NCBI GenBank assembly: GCA_028868455.1
Contig: JAGWUK010000215.1
Location: forward strand, 1 to 5,921
DNA from: Burkholderiales bacterium
GTDB lineage: Bacteria; Pseudomonadota; Gammaproteobacteria; Burkholderiales; Burkholderiaceae_D
Direction: 5' to 3'
DNA: 5,921 bases
Shown: piece after piece, positions 1-5,569 of the stretch
Numbering within the stretch: the stretch's first letter is position 1
How the letters are laid out: every line of letters begins with the position of its first letter
Position numbers and translations under genes: made by a program
The notes under the pieces: model-generated
Database searches by the model: none
Told to the model about the DNA's origin: nothing
Seen by the model: only the letters and a program-made list of their open reading frames with translations

Positions 1-389
1 TTGTCTAACGGCAGCAAAGTTCGTATATCCGACAATAAACGGTCCAACCCAGCAGCGGACATTAAACTGGGCGTTCCCCCTCCGATAAAGACCATATAGA
101 TTTTGCGCCCCCAGATTAACGGCAATGATGCCTCCAGATCTGCCCGCAAAGCTGCCAGATAGTTTTCTTCGTCAAAACTCCCACGAACCTCATGCGAATT
201 GAAATCGCAATACGGGCATTTACGCACACACCAAGGGAAATGCACGTACAAAGAAAGCGGAGGCAAACTGGATAATTGCAATGGACCTGGTGCAAGATAT
301 TTTGCCGCTACATCTTCTGGAATCTGTTCTAGAGCAACGGTGCGCCGGGACATGCCAGCCAGTCCAGAAACAGGTTTAATCGGTATCAT
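1..389 (-). CDS. hemW: HemW-like radical SAM protein (heme chaperone), N-terminal part, cut by window edge
   Basis: The visible part is 129 codons of the N-terminus; the gene runs off the left end. HemW proteins are radical-SAM-family heme-binding proteins related to coproporphyrinogen III dehydrogenase HemN and are thought to deliver heme to respiratory enzymes in the cytoplasm or at the inner membrane. The radical SAM cluster motif CX3CX2C is seen as C54, C58 and C61 (WCVRKCPYCDF), preceded by LYVHFP and followed by the SAM-binding GGGTPSL at 103-109. One Cys precedes the motif spacing as in HemW, and the neighbour rdgB is a usual HemW partner, which favours hemW over hemN. The ATG at 389 overlaps the rdgB stop in an ATGA, so translation is probably coupled; the upstream GAGAAG is only a weak ribosome binding site. 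An internal ATG at codon 13 is a less likely start. The roughly 40 residues before the radical SAM core look like a lineage-specific lead-in. Confidence 0.93.
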   Translation of the reverse strand, partial: MIPIKPVSGLAGMSRRTVALEQIPEDVAAKYLAPGPLQLSSLPPLSLYVHFPWCVRKCPYCDFNSHEVRGSFDEENYLAALRADLEASLPLIWGRKIYMVFIGGGTPSLMSAAGLDRLLSDIRTLLPLD

Positions 390-970
390 TTCAACTTCTC
401 AACTAAGGCACGTAAAGCCTGTCCACGGTGAGACATCTGGTTTTTCTCTTCAGACGAAAGCTCTGCGACCGTTTTATTCAAGGCTGGCAAGCAGAAATAG
501 GAATCGTATCCAAAACCATTTTCTCCGCGCGGAGTCGCAATTATTTGCCCTTTCCACACGCCGTCAGCAATCACAGGTTGTGGATCGTTTTCTGAGCGAA
601 CCAGCACCAGTACACAATAATAATAGGCCGACTTATCATCAAAATTACGCAATTCCTCGACCAGTTTTTGATTGTTACGCAAATCTGATTTTGGTTCTCC
701 CGCAAATCGTGCCGACAAAACTCCTGGTTGCCCATTCAAAGCATTGACGCAAATTCCTGAGTCGTCGGCCAATGCTGGCAATCCAGTCAACTTTGATGCA
801 TGGCGTGCTTTTGCCAAAGCGTTTTCAACAAAACTGCCGTATGGTTCTTCTGCCTCAGGCACATTGAATTCTGACTGAGCACGCAGCACAATTCCTAATG
901 GTTGCAGTATTTGATAAAACTCTTTGAGTTTTCCTTGGTTATTGGACGCTAGGACAATTTGACGTTGCAT
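386..970 (-). CDS. rdgB: RdgB/HAM1-type non-canonical purine NTP pyrophosphatase
   Basis: This 194-residue protein matches the family's usual length of about 195-200. The family hydrolyses dITP, ITP and XTP to monophosphate plus pyrophosphate in the cytoplasm, keeping deaminated purines out of DNA and RNA. Visible motifs are SNNQGKLKE at 9-17 (nucleotide binding), ADDSG at 68-72 with the acidic metal/catalytic residues D69-D70, the following NGQPGVLSARFAG stretch, GENGFGYD at about 149-156, and SHRGQAL near 181. I place the start at the ATG at 970, because AGGGAAG at 982-976 lies 5 nt before it and the protein then begins MQRQIVLASNN as in the family. A TTG at 985 in the same frame would add five residues but would have no suitable ribosome binding site. 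The gene begins 11 nt after the rph stop and ends overlapping the hemW start, so it sits inside an operon. The usual Pro after GFGYD is Ser here (GFGYDSYF). Confidence 0.96.
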   Translation of the reverse strand: MQRQIVLASNNQGKLKEFYQILQPLGIVLRAQSEFNVPEAEEPYGSFVENALAKARHASKLTGLPALADDSGICVNALNGQPGVLSARFAGEPKSDLRNNQKLVEELRNFDDKSAYYYCVLVLVRSENDPQPVIADGVWKGQIIATPRGENGFGYDSYFCLPALNKTVAELSSEEKNQMSHRGQALRALVEKLK

Positions 971-975
971 GTTAA

Positions 976-983
976 CTTCCCTC
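976..983 (-). promoter_or_regulatory. rdgB ribosome binding site overlapping the rph stop
   Basis: Reading the minus strand, GAGGGAAG runs from 983 to 976, ends 5 nt before the ATG at 970, and overlaps the rph TGA at 984-982. Its spacing decides the rdgB start at 970 over the TTG at 985, and its overlap with the stop implies coupled translation of rph and rdgB. Confidence 0.75.
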
Positions 984-1719
984 AAGATTCCTGCAATCCC
1001 AGCACCTGTTTCTGAAGTGCAATTAAATCGCTGATTCCTTCATCAGCCAGATCCAATAATTGATTCATCGTTGCTCGATCAAAAGCTGCGCCTTCTGCGG
1101 TTCCCTGAACTTCAACGAAATGCCCGTGCTCCGTCATAACCACGTTCATATCCGTGTCGCAGTCGGAATCTTCCGGATAATCCAGATCTAGCACTGCTAC
1201 ACCTTTGTAGACACCGACGGAAATTGCTGCAACAAAATGCTTGACCGGCACCTGAGCAATGACACCGTTTGCGACCAATTGAGAAAATGCATCGTAAGCA
1301 GCAACCATTGCACCGGAAATCGCAGCAGTACGAGTGCCGCCGTCCGCCTGGATAACGTCGCAATCAATATGCAAGGTTCGCTCACCAAACGCCTCCAGAT
1401 CAAAAGCAGCGCGCAAGGAACGACCAATCAATCGCTGAATTTCCTGCGTTCTTCCTGATTGTTTTCCTTTGGCAGCTTCCCTATCCATACGTGTGTGCGT
1501 CGATCGCGGCAACATACCATATTCCGCTGTCAACCACCCCTGACCTTTTCCCTTCAAAAAGCCAGGAACCTTGTCTTCAATGCTGGCAGTGCAGATAACG
1601 CGGGTATCGCCAAATTCAATCAATACGGAACCTTCCGCATGCTTGGTGAAATGACGACTGATAATAACTGGGCGCAGCGCATCCGCTGCTCGCCCGCTAG
1701 GGCGGATAGTTTGAGGCAT
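982..1719 (-). CDS. rph: Ribonuclease PH
   Basis: This 245-residue protein is a phosphate-dependent 3'-to-5' exoribonuclease that trims the last nucleotides from tRNA precursors in the cytoplasm; the family forms ring-shaped hexamers. The length is slightly above the roughly 238 of E. coli Rph. The match is strong along the whole protein: RPSGR at 6-10, [15 protein letters not shown] at 25-39, [18 protein letters not shown] at 60-77, [16 protein letters not shown] at 89-104 (phosphate-binding Arg90), [14 protein letters not shown] at 119-132 with Arg130, and the acidic [10 protein letters not shown] at 188-197 leading to EVQGTAEG at 203-210. No frameshift or truncation is seen. The ATG at 1719 follows the phosphatase stop by only 5 nt, and no clear ribosome binding site precedes it (the region is AAAAAATTAATTATC), so expression probably depends on ribosomes finishing the upstream gene. 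rdgB follows 11 nt after the stop, a common rph neighbour in proteobacteria. Confidence 0.97.
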   Translation of the reverse strand: MPQTIRPSGRAADALRPVIISRHFTKHAEGSVLIEFGDTRVICTASIEDKVPGFLKGKGQGWLTAEYGMLPRSTHTRMDREAAKGKQSGRTQEIQRLIGRSLRAAFDLEAFGERTLHIDCDVIQADGGTRTAAISGAMVAAYDAFSQLVANGVIAQVPVKHFVAAISVGVYKGVAVLDLDYPEDSDCDTDMNVVMTEHGHFVEVQGTAEGAAFDRATMNQLLDLADEGISDLIALQKQVLGLQES

Positions 1720-1724
1720 GATAA

Positions 1725-2660
1725 TTAATTTTTTGAAGTAATACGGGATGATTTATGGATGGCGTTGCGAATTTCCGCAATCGCTTTTTCAATTTCGGCG
1801 TCATTAAAGACATCGTTATCTGTTGGTTCGCTACCGGCTTCTATCGGTGCCTGAATAGTGGTCGTTACCGATCCTATCGGCAAGGTATTGGTTGAAATAA
1901 TAGTGGAATCTTCAAGGCGATCATCACCTTCCCACATCATGGCCAGCGCCGTCACGTTATCGCTTTGCTTGCCAGCAATGTCAACTGCCGACCGTATGAG
2001 TTCCGGCACCGCACGGACTATCGTATGCTCATGCAGACGTTGCGCCAGCATATGATCCGGCAACACAGACCATAATCCGTCGGAGCAAAGCAAAATCAAA
2101 TCCCCTGGCTGCAAGGCCGCGCGACGAGAGAGTTCGACAATCGGCGCATTTGGTGCGCCCAGGCAATTAAAGAGTTTATTTCGGTCTGGATGTGTGTGGC
2201 GTTCTGCCGGGTCAACCTTACCCTGAGCGATCAATGTTTCCAGTCGAGAATGGTCTTTGGTGCGTAACAAAATCTGCCCCTGACGCATCCAGTACAGTCG
2301 GGAATCACCGCAATGCGCCCAGTACGCATGCCCATTCTGGATCAGGCAGGCAACAATAGTGGTTCGCGGTGTCTCCAGTAAATTATTAATAATACGATAC
2401 CGATGAATTTCTTGATGGGCGGACAGAAAGCTATCTTCCATGAAGCGCTCTGGCTTGCCTATAATGGGGTGTGCTTGTTGTTGAAACAGATTGCCTATGG
2501 TTTGCATGGCAATTGCCGCTGCCATCTCCCCCATGATATGCCCACCCATACCGTCCGCCAGTAACAGCAAGATCGAGTCACGCGTGAAACTATAGCCCAT
2601 GCGATCCTGATTGACCTTGCGGCCACCGATATGACTTTCTTGGTAGACGGAAAAACGCAT
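1725..2660 (-). CDS. PP2C-family Ser/Thr protein phosphatase with C-terminal tail
   Basis: This 311-residue protein is predicted to be a soluble metal-dependent (Mn/Mg) phosphatase that removes phosphate from Ser/Thr, most simply opposing the kinase encoded just upstream. PP2C motifs appear in order: NQD at 17-19, LLADGMGG at 33-40, TTIVA at 100-104, AHCGDSRLY at 115-123, TKDHS at 134-138, LCSDGLW at 191-197 and SDNVTA at 233-238. The expected metal-ligand positions (D19, D36, G37, D194, D234) are all present, so it should be active. The catalytic domain ends near 244. A 67-residue tail follows: a Ser/Thr-rich linker (about 250-270), an acidic stretch, and a likely amphipathic helix (about 287-303). 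No membrane segment or signal peptide is seen. The start MRFSVYQES fits the family, but there is no recognisable ribosome binding site before the ATG. It lies 61 nt after the kinase and 5 nt before rph. Type VI secretion phosphatases (PppA) are similar in fold, but no such cluster is present. Confidence 0.93.
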   Translation of the reverse strand: MRFSVYQESHIGGRKVNQDRMGYSFTRDSILLLLADGMGGHIMGEMAAAIAMQTIGNLFQQQAHPIIGKPERFMEDSFLSAHQEIHRYRIINNLLETPRTTIVACLIQNGHAYWAHCGDSRLYWMRQGQILLRTKDHSRLETLIAQGKVDPAERHTHPDRNKLFNCLGAPNAPIVELSRRAALQPGDLILLCSDGLWSVLPDHMLAQRLHEHTIVRAVPELIRSAVDIAGKQSDNVTALAMMWEGDDRLEDSTIISTNTLPIGSVTTTIQAPIEAGSEPTDNDVFNDAEIEKAIAEIRNAIHKSSRITSKN

Positions 2661-2696
2661 AAGCAGTGAAAATTTTTAAATACGTCGTTAAAAAAG

Positions 2697-2720
2697 GAAA
2701 AAGCCGAACAGTTTGTTCAA
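2697..2720 (-). terminator. Possible weak terminator/attenuator between kinase and phosphatase
   Basis: On the minus strand, GAACA-AAC-TGTTC (2718 to 2706) can form a 5-bp stem with a 3-nt loop, extendable by two G-U pairs at its base. It is followed by GC and a T-rich run, TTTTTCCTTTTTT. The hairpin begins 3 nt after the kinase TAG stop. The stem is short and GC-poor, so termination would at best be partial, which could lower phosphatase and downstream expression relative to the kinase. This is a by-eye structure and could be chance in AT-rich DNA. Confidence 0.3.
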
Positions 2721-2721
2721 A

Positions 2722-3735
2722 CTAATTCAGCGTGCTCTCTTGTATTGTAGTGTGATCTTTTTCAACGCGCTTTTTCTTGTCGCTGCGAAAGATAGAGGAC
2801 CATTTCTGACTGGCTTTTTCCATGAACGTCAATTCGCGTTGAGGCTGCACCTGAACAGCAAGTGCTTTTTGCAAAGCAAACACGCTTTGTGGCCTTTCCA
2901 GAGGATCCATTTTCAGGCACCAACGCACCACTTCAATTAATTCGGCAGAATACAAACCTTCCAACTTACGATAATGCCCGTCCATTTTATCGCTGGTTTT
3001 ACGCTGATCCGATGGTTGCGGCGGTGCGCCAACCATGCAAGCAAAGATAGATGCGCCTATGCTATAAATATCAGTCCAGGGTCCCAGATTGCCGTTCTTT
3101 TGATATAACTCCGGCGCAGCGAATCCTGGTGTATACATTGGATACAACTTCGGGATATCGCTTTTCAATGTTTGCCTTGCCGCACCAAAGTCGAGCAAAA
3201 TTGGCGTACCATCAAGACGCAAATAGATATTCGCCGGTTTTAAATCAAGGTGCAGCAGTTTATTCGTATGCACTTCGCGCAAGCCATTCATGACTTGATT
3301 GAACATGCGGCGGATAAAGCGCTCGGAAACAAGAGGCTTTTCACCCTTGTCTCGCCGGCGCAAAATATGTTCCTGCAATGAGCGTCCGGATTCATACGCC
3401 ATCACCATATACACGGTTTCATTGGCACGGAAAAAATTAATAACGCTCACCACGTTGGGATGGGAAATGCGCGCCAGCGCCCGCCCTTCCTCAAAAAAAC
3501 ATTTGAGCCCGATGCGGTAAATCGGTAAATTTTCATTAGAGATGGCCGGAACCAATTCCCCCTGCTGACGCAGTGCCAGCGAACTCGGCAAATACTCTTT
3601 TATAGCTACCGCATTTCCATCTTCATCAGACGCCAGATACACAATACTGAAGCCGCCAGAAGCAATTTTCTTTACAATGCGGTATCCAGCAATTTCCAGA
3701 CCATCTGGCAAAGGGGCGTTATTTTGTGCGGCCAT
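2722..3735 (-). CDS. Hanks-type Ser/Thr protein kinase, soluble, non-RD
   Basis: This 337-residue protein is predicted to transfer the ATP gamma-phosphate to Ser/Thr of unknown cytoplasmic targets. The kinase domain spans about 17-293. Landmarks are a glycine-rich loop ASGGFSIVY at 25-33, the ATP-anchoring Lys46 in VAIKEYLP, a helix-C Glu at 82 or 83, HLDLKPAN at 162-169 with catalytic Asp164, DFG at 182-184, APE at 207-209, Asp222 in TDIYSIG, and Arg281 in ERPQ. The essential catalytic residues are therefore present. Two oddities stand out. The Arg of HRD is Leu (non-RD), and the glycine loop keeps only part of the GxGxxG pattern, with Ala25 and Ser30. The tail at 300-337 is basic (KKKR at 320-323), then acidic and Thr-rich; no transmembrane helix or sensor domain is seen, so input is unknown. 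The ATG at 3735 has AGGA about 8 nt upstream. It heads the kinase-phosphatase-rph-rdgB-hemW operon and is transcribed away from yicC. Confidence 0.94.
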   Translation of the reverse strand: MAAQNNAPLPDGLEIAGYRIVKKIASGGFSIVYLASDEDGNAVAIKEYLPSSLALRQQGELVPAISNENLPIYRIGLKCFFEEGRALARISHPNVVSVINFFRANETVYMVMAYESGRSLQEHILRRRDKGEKPLVSERFIRRMFNQVMNGLREVHTNKLLHLDLKPANIYLRLDGTPILLDFGAARQTLKSDIPKLYPMYTPGFAAPELYQKNGNLGPWTDIYSIGASIFACMVGAPPQPSDQRKTSDKMDGHYRKLEGLYSAELIEVVRWCLKMDPLERPQSVFALQKALAVQVQPQRELTFMEKASQKWSSIFRSDKKKRVEKDHTTIQESTLN

Positions 3736-3751
3736 CGATCATCCTGTCCTA

Positions 3752-3799
3752 TTTACAAAGGGGATTGTGTTGATAATTACGATATTTGTAAAGAATATC
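3752..3799. repeat. Two AT-rich dyads in the divergent promoter region
   Basis: TTTACAAA at 3752-3759 and TTTGTAAA at 3785-3792 are perfect 8-bp inverted repeats whose centres are 33 bp apart, close to three DNA turns. A second dyad, GATATT (3781-3786) with AATATC (3794-3799), overlaps the right arm. They overlap or flank the candidate kinase promoter elements, so they could bind a dimeric regulator or support looping. AT-rich DNA gives such repeats by chance often enough that this is only a candidate. Confidence 0.3.
3764..3792 (-). promoter_or_regulatory. Candidate promoter of the kinase-led operon
   Basis: On the minus strand, TTTACA (3792-3787, 5 of 6 to TTGACA) is followed after 17 bp by CACAAT (3769-3764, 4 of 6 to TATAAT). 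This would start transcription near 3757 and give a leader of about 22 nt that still contains the AGGA ribosome binding site. The spacing is ideal but the -10 is imperfect. It is the best candidate I see in the divergent gap. Confidence 0.35.
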
Positions 3800-3812
3800 C
3801 TGATGTCTGACG

Positions 3813-3818
3813 TTTAAT
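3813..3818 (+). promoter_or_regulatory. Candidate -10 element for yicC
   Basis: TTTAAT matches the sigma-70 -10 consensus at 5 of 6 positions and lies 44 bp before the yicC start. No good -35 is found at 16-18 bp upstream, so the call is weak. If correct, transcription would begin near 3825 and the hairpin at 3829-3843 would sit at the very 5' end of the mRNA. Confidence 0.22.
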
Positions 3819-3828
3819 TCTATTCAAG

Positions 3829-3843
3829 CCTGCGCTTCGCAGG
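3829..3843 (+). other. Small GC-rich hairpin in the yicC 5' leader
   Basis: CCTGCG-CTT-CGCAGG forms a perfect 6-bp, GC-rich stem with a 3-nt loop, ending 8 nt before the AAGGAAG ribosome binding site of yicC. It is followed by TAATTTT, too short a T run for a convincing terminator. A leader hairpin affecting mRNA stability or ribosome access is more likely than termination. Confidence 0.45.
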
Positions 3844-3850
3844 TAATTTT

Positions 3851-3857
3851 AAGGAAG
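3851..3857 (+). promoter_or_regulatory. yicC ribosome binding site that fixes a TTG start
   Basis: AAGGAAG at 3851-3857 ends 4 nt before TTG at 3862, a good spacing. The next in-frame ATG at 3877 would be 19 nt away, too far. The protein read from TTG begins with four residues before SMTGYA, which is how YicC proteins usually begin. Confidence 0.75.
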
Positions 3858-3861
3858 CACT

Positions 3862-4779
3862 TTGAGTATATACAGCATGACGGGGTATGCCACCAGTACG
3901 CAAGAAACTGATGCCGGCACCATGACGATAGAGATAAAAAGCGTCAACTCACGTTTTCTTGACCTGCAATTTCGCATCAATGACGATTTCCGCTCGGTGG
4001 AGTCCTTATTCCGTGACGCGATTGCACGCAAATTAACACGCGGCAAAGTCGAATGCCGTTTCAGTTTTGGTAAAAAAACTGCTGAAACCACGAATCGTGC
4101 ACTCAATAATGGCCTGCTGGCTCAATTGGCCGCTTTTCAAAATAGTTTGAAAAGCCAGTTTCCCGAGGCGACGCCACTCAGCATCAATGAGTTAATGCGC
4201 TGGCCGGGCGTCATTGAAGAAGCGGAAATGAACGCCGAACATTTGCAAACGCAAATCGTTAACACGATTAACGCAACATTAGACGCGTTCATCATCAGCC
4301 GTGAACGGGAAGGTGCCGCACTGGAACAGGTGCTTATCAGCCGCATAGCCGCCATGGAGGAAATCGTTACGCGCATTACGCCGATGATGCCGCAAGTTAT
4401 CCAACAATTCCAGCAAAAAGCGACCGCACGATTGGAGGAAGCTCTCGGTTTGGCCCTGCAATCATCCGGCAACAATGCGGGACAAACCATTACGCGCGAA
4501 GAAGCGTTGGATCGCATCCGGCAGGAAGTCACGGTCTACGGTATTCGGGTCGACGTTGCTGAAGAACTGGCACGACTGTCTGCACACCTGACTGAAACCA
4601 GGCATATTCTGAAAAAAGGTGGGCAAGTCGGCAAACGACTCGATTTCATGATGCAAGAACTTAATCGCGAAGCCAATACACTAGGTTCTAAAGCCGCGCT
4701 AAAGGAATTGGCAGACGCCTCAATGGAACTGAAATTATTGATAGAACAAATGCGCGAGCAAGTGCAGAATCTTGAATAA
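3862..4779 (+). CDS. yicC: YicC-family endoribonuclease
   Basis: This 305-residue protein is somewhat longer than the 287-residue E. coli YicC. The family was long listed as a stress-induced or stationary-phase protein of unknown role; more recent E. coli work describes it as an endoribonuclease linked to small-RNA turnover. The N-terminal domain shows SMTGYA at 5-10, EIKSVNSRFLDL at 24-35 and LTRGKVECRF at 58-67, with LMRWPGVIEE at 111-120 in the middle. The C-terminal DUF1732 domain shows RVDVAEELARLSAHL at 229-243 and GKRLDFMMQELNREANTLGSK at about 257-277, the most conserved part of the family. A helical, Glu/Gln-rich region (about 122-200) joins them. Translation starts at TTG, supported by a well-placed ribosome binding site, and the unusual start may keep expression low. 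It is divergent from the kinase operon and 114 bp ahead of gmk, which has its own likely promoter. No membrane segment is seen. Confidence 0.95.
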   Translation: MSIYSMTGYATSTQETDAGTMTIEIKSVNSRFLDLQFRINDDFRSVESLFRDAIARKLTRGKVECRFSFGKKTAETTNRALNNGLLAQLAAFQNSLKSQFPEATPLSINELMRWPGVIEEAEMNAEHLQTQIVNTINATLDAFIISREREGAALEQVLISRIAAMEEIVTRITPMMPQVIQQFQQKATARLEEALGLALQSSGNNAGQTITREEALDRIRQEVTVYGIRVDVAEELARLSAHLTETRHILKKGGQVGKRLDFMMQELNREANTLGSKAALKELADASMELKLLIEQMREQVQNLE

Positions 4780-4800
4780 GTAAGCGCATTTGCTTATACT
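4772..4800 (+). promoter_or_regulatory. Likely sigma-70 promoter of gmk-rpoZ-spoT
   Basis: TTGAAT (4772-4777, 4 of 6) and TATACT (4795-4800, 5 of 6) are separated by exactly 17 bp. The -35 lies in the last codons of yicC. Transcription would start near 4807, giving a leader of about 87 nt. A 5-bp dyad, TAAGC (4781-4785) with GCTTA (4792-4796), lies in the spacer and touches the -10, and could be an operator. The match is good for a by-eye promoter. Confidence 0.55.
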
Positions 4801-4822
4801 CCCGCCGATATTTTTCCGGGAA

Positions 4823-4855
4823 CAGGCAAAAATGTACCTTCGCCATTTTTGCCTG
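4823..4855 (+). other. Perfect 12-bp stem-loop in the gmk leader
   Basis: CAGGCAAAAATG (4823-4834) and CATTTTTGCCTG (4844-4855) are exact reverse complements around a 9-nt loop. If the promoter at 4772-4800 is right, this hairpin starts about 16 nt into the mRNA and ends 38 nt before the gmk ATG. It is not a standard terminator, because the T run lies inside the 3' arm and C-rich sequence follows. It could protect the 5' end, bind a protein, or act as a DNA operator. A 12-bp perfect arm match at this spacing is unlikely by chance. Confidence 0.7.
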
Positions 4856-4893
4856 CCCCATCACAACAGGTTTAATCACCAGAGGACGACACA

Positions 4894-5538
4894 ATGATTC
4901 CCAAAAATTCGACAGCTGGCAGCCTGTTTATTGTTGCGGCTCCGTCTGGCGCCGGAAAGTCAACTTTGGTCAACGCCCTGTTGGCGCAAGAACCAGCCAT
5001 CAAGCTTTCCATTTCATACACGACGCGCCCACCACGCCCTGGCGAACACGATGGACGCGAATATCATTTCACGTCCGTAGAAGATTTTCTCGCCAGAAAA
5101 GCACAAGGCGAGTTTCTGGAAACGGCTGAAGTGCACGGCAATTACTATGGAACGTCGCGCATCGTTATTGAAGAACAAATGCGCGCCGGCACAGATGTGC
5201 TGCTGGAGATCGACTGGCAAGGCGCACAACAGGTGCGCAAGCAGTTTCCAGGCGCGGTAGGCGTGTTTATTTTGCCACCATCCATTCCAGCGCTGGAAGA
5301 GCGCCTCAAAAAACGCGGGCAAGATGAGCCGCATGTCATCACACGCCGGATTTTGGCGGCGGGCGGCGAAATGGCTCACTCTCCAGAGTTCGAATATGTT
5401 ATTATCAATCAAGACTTTGCAACTGCGCTGTCCGAACTGAACGCGATTATCAAAGCGACACGCTGCAGATTTGCACAACAGGCAACGCGCAACATCGAAC
5501 TGTTTGCCCAGCTTGGCATTCACGCCAACCCGAATTAA
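4894..5538 (+). CDS. gmk: Guanylate kinase
   Basis: This 214-residue cytoplasmic enzyme converts GMP (or dGMP) plus ATP to GDP plus ADP, an essential step for GTP and thus (p)ppGpp synthesis. The family length is about 205-210. The P-loop APSGAGKST is at 16-24 with Lys22. The GMP-binding segment includes [11 protein letters not shown] at 41-51, a lead-in [16 protein letters not shown] at 73-88, and [12 protein letters not shown] at 104-115. FILPPS (125-130) and the lid-region KKRGQD (139-144) follow. All expected residues are present. The ATG at 4894 is preceded by AGAGGA (4881-4886) at 7 nt, a strong ribosome binding site. It begins a plus-strand operon with rpoZ 31 nt downstream, the same gmk-rpoZ-spoT order known from E. 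coli. Expression is probably driven by the promoter just inside the yicC end. Confidence 0.97.
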   Translation: MIPKNSTAGSLFIVAAPSGAGKSTLVNALLAQEPAIKLSISYTTRPPRPGEHDGREYHFTSVEDFLARKAQGEFLETAEVHGNYYGTSRIVIEEQMRAGTDVLLEIDWQGAQQVRKQFPGAVGVFILPPSIPALEERLKKRGQDEPHVITRRILAAGGEMAHSPEFEYVIINQDFATALSELNAIIKATRCRFAQQATRNIELFAQLGIHANPN

Positions 5539-5569
5539 TTCACGAACTCTTTTGTATTTAGGAAAGACC

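Noticed and set aside
369..381. 13-nt repeat AACAGGTTTAATC also found at 4865-4877
   Set aside because: One such pair is roughly expected by chance in about 6 kb, and the two sites lie in different contexts (inside hemW and in the gmk leader).
199..747. 182-codon plus-strand open frame
   Set aside because: It lies antisense to hemW and rdgB, both clearly real from motifs, and its product resembles no family I recognise.
971..985. TTG start adding five residues to rdgB
   Set aside because: The ribosome binding site AGGGAAG lies within this extension and is correctly spaced for the ATG at 970.
1725..3735. Kinase/phosphatase pair as part of a type VI secretion or phage-defence cluster
   Set aside because: No secretion, toxin, nuclease or phage-related gene is present. 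All neighbours are housekeeping genes with ordinary composition.
3719..3742. Seven-codon frame from an ATG at 3742 overlapping the kinase start
   Set aside because: Too short and common by chance. It shares the kinase ribosome binding site region but nothing else supports it.
4823..4855. Reading the gmk leader hairpin as a yicC terminator
   Set aside because: The T run is inside the stem and the sequence after it is GCCCC-like, not T-rich.
5532..5541. 10-bp palindrome GAATTAATTC at the gmk stop
   Set aside because: AT-rich, too short to form a useful hairpin, with no T run and no link to a promoter.
5471..5569. N-terminal extension of rpoZ starting inside gmk
   Set aside because: The omega protein starts at MARIT with its own AGGA site at 5560; the extension has no family match and overlaps gmk.
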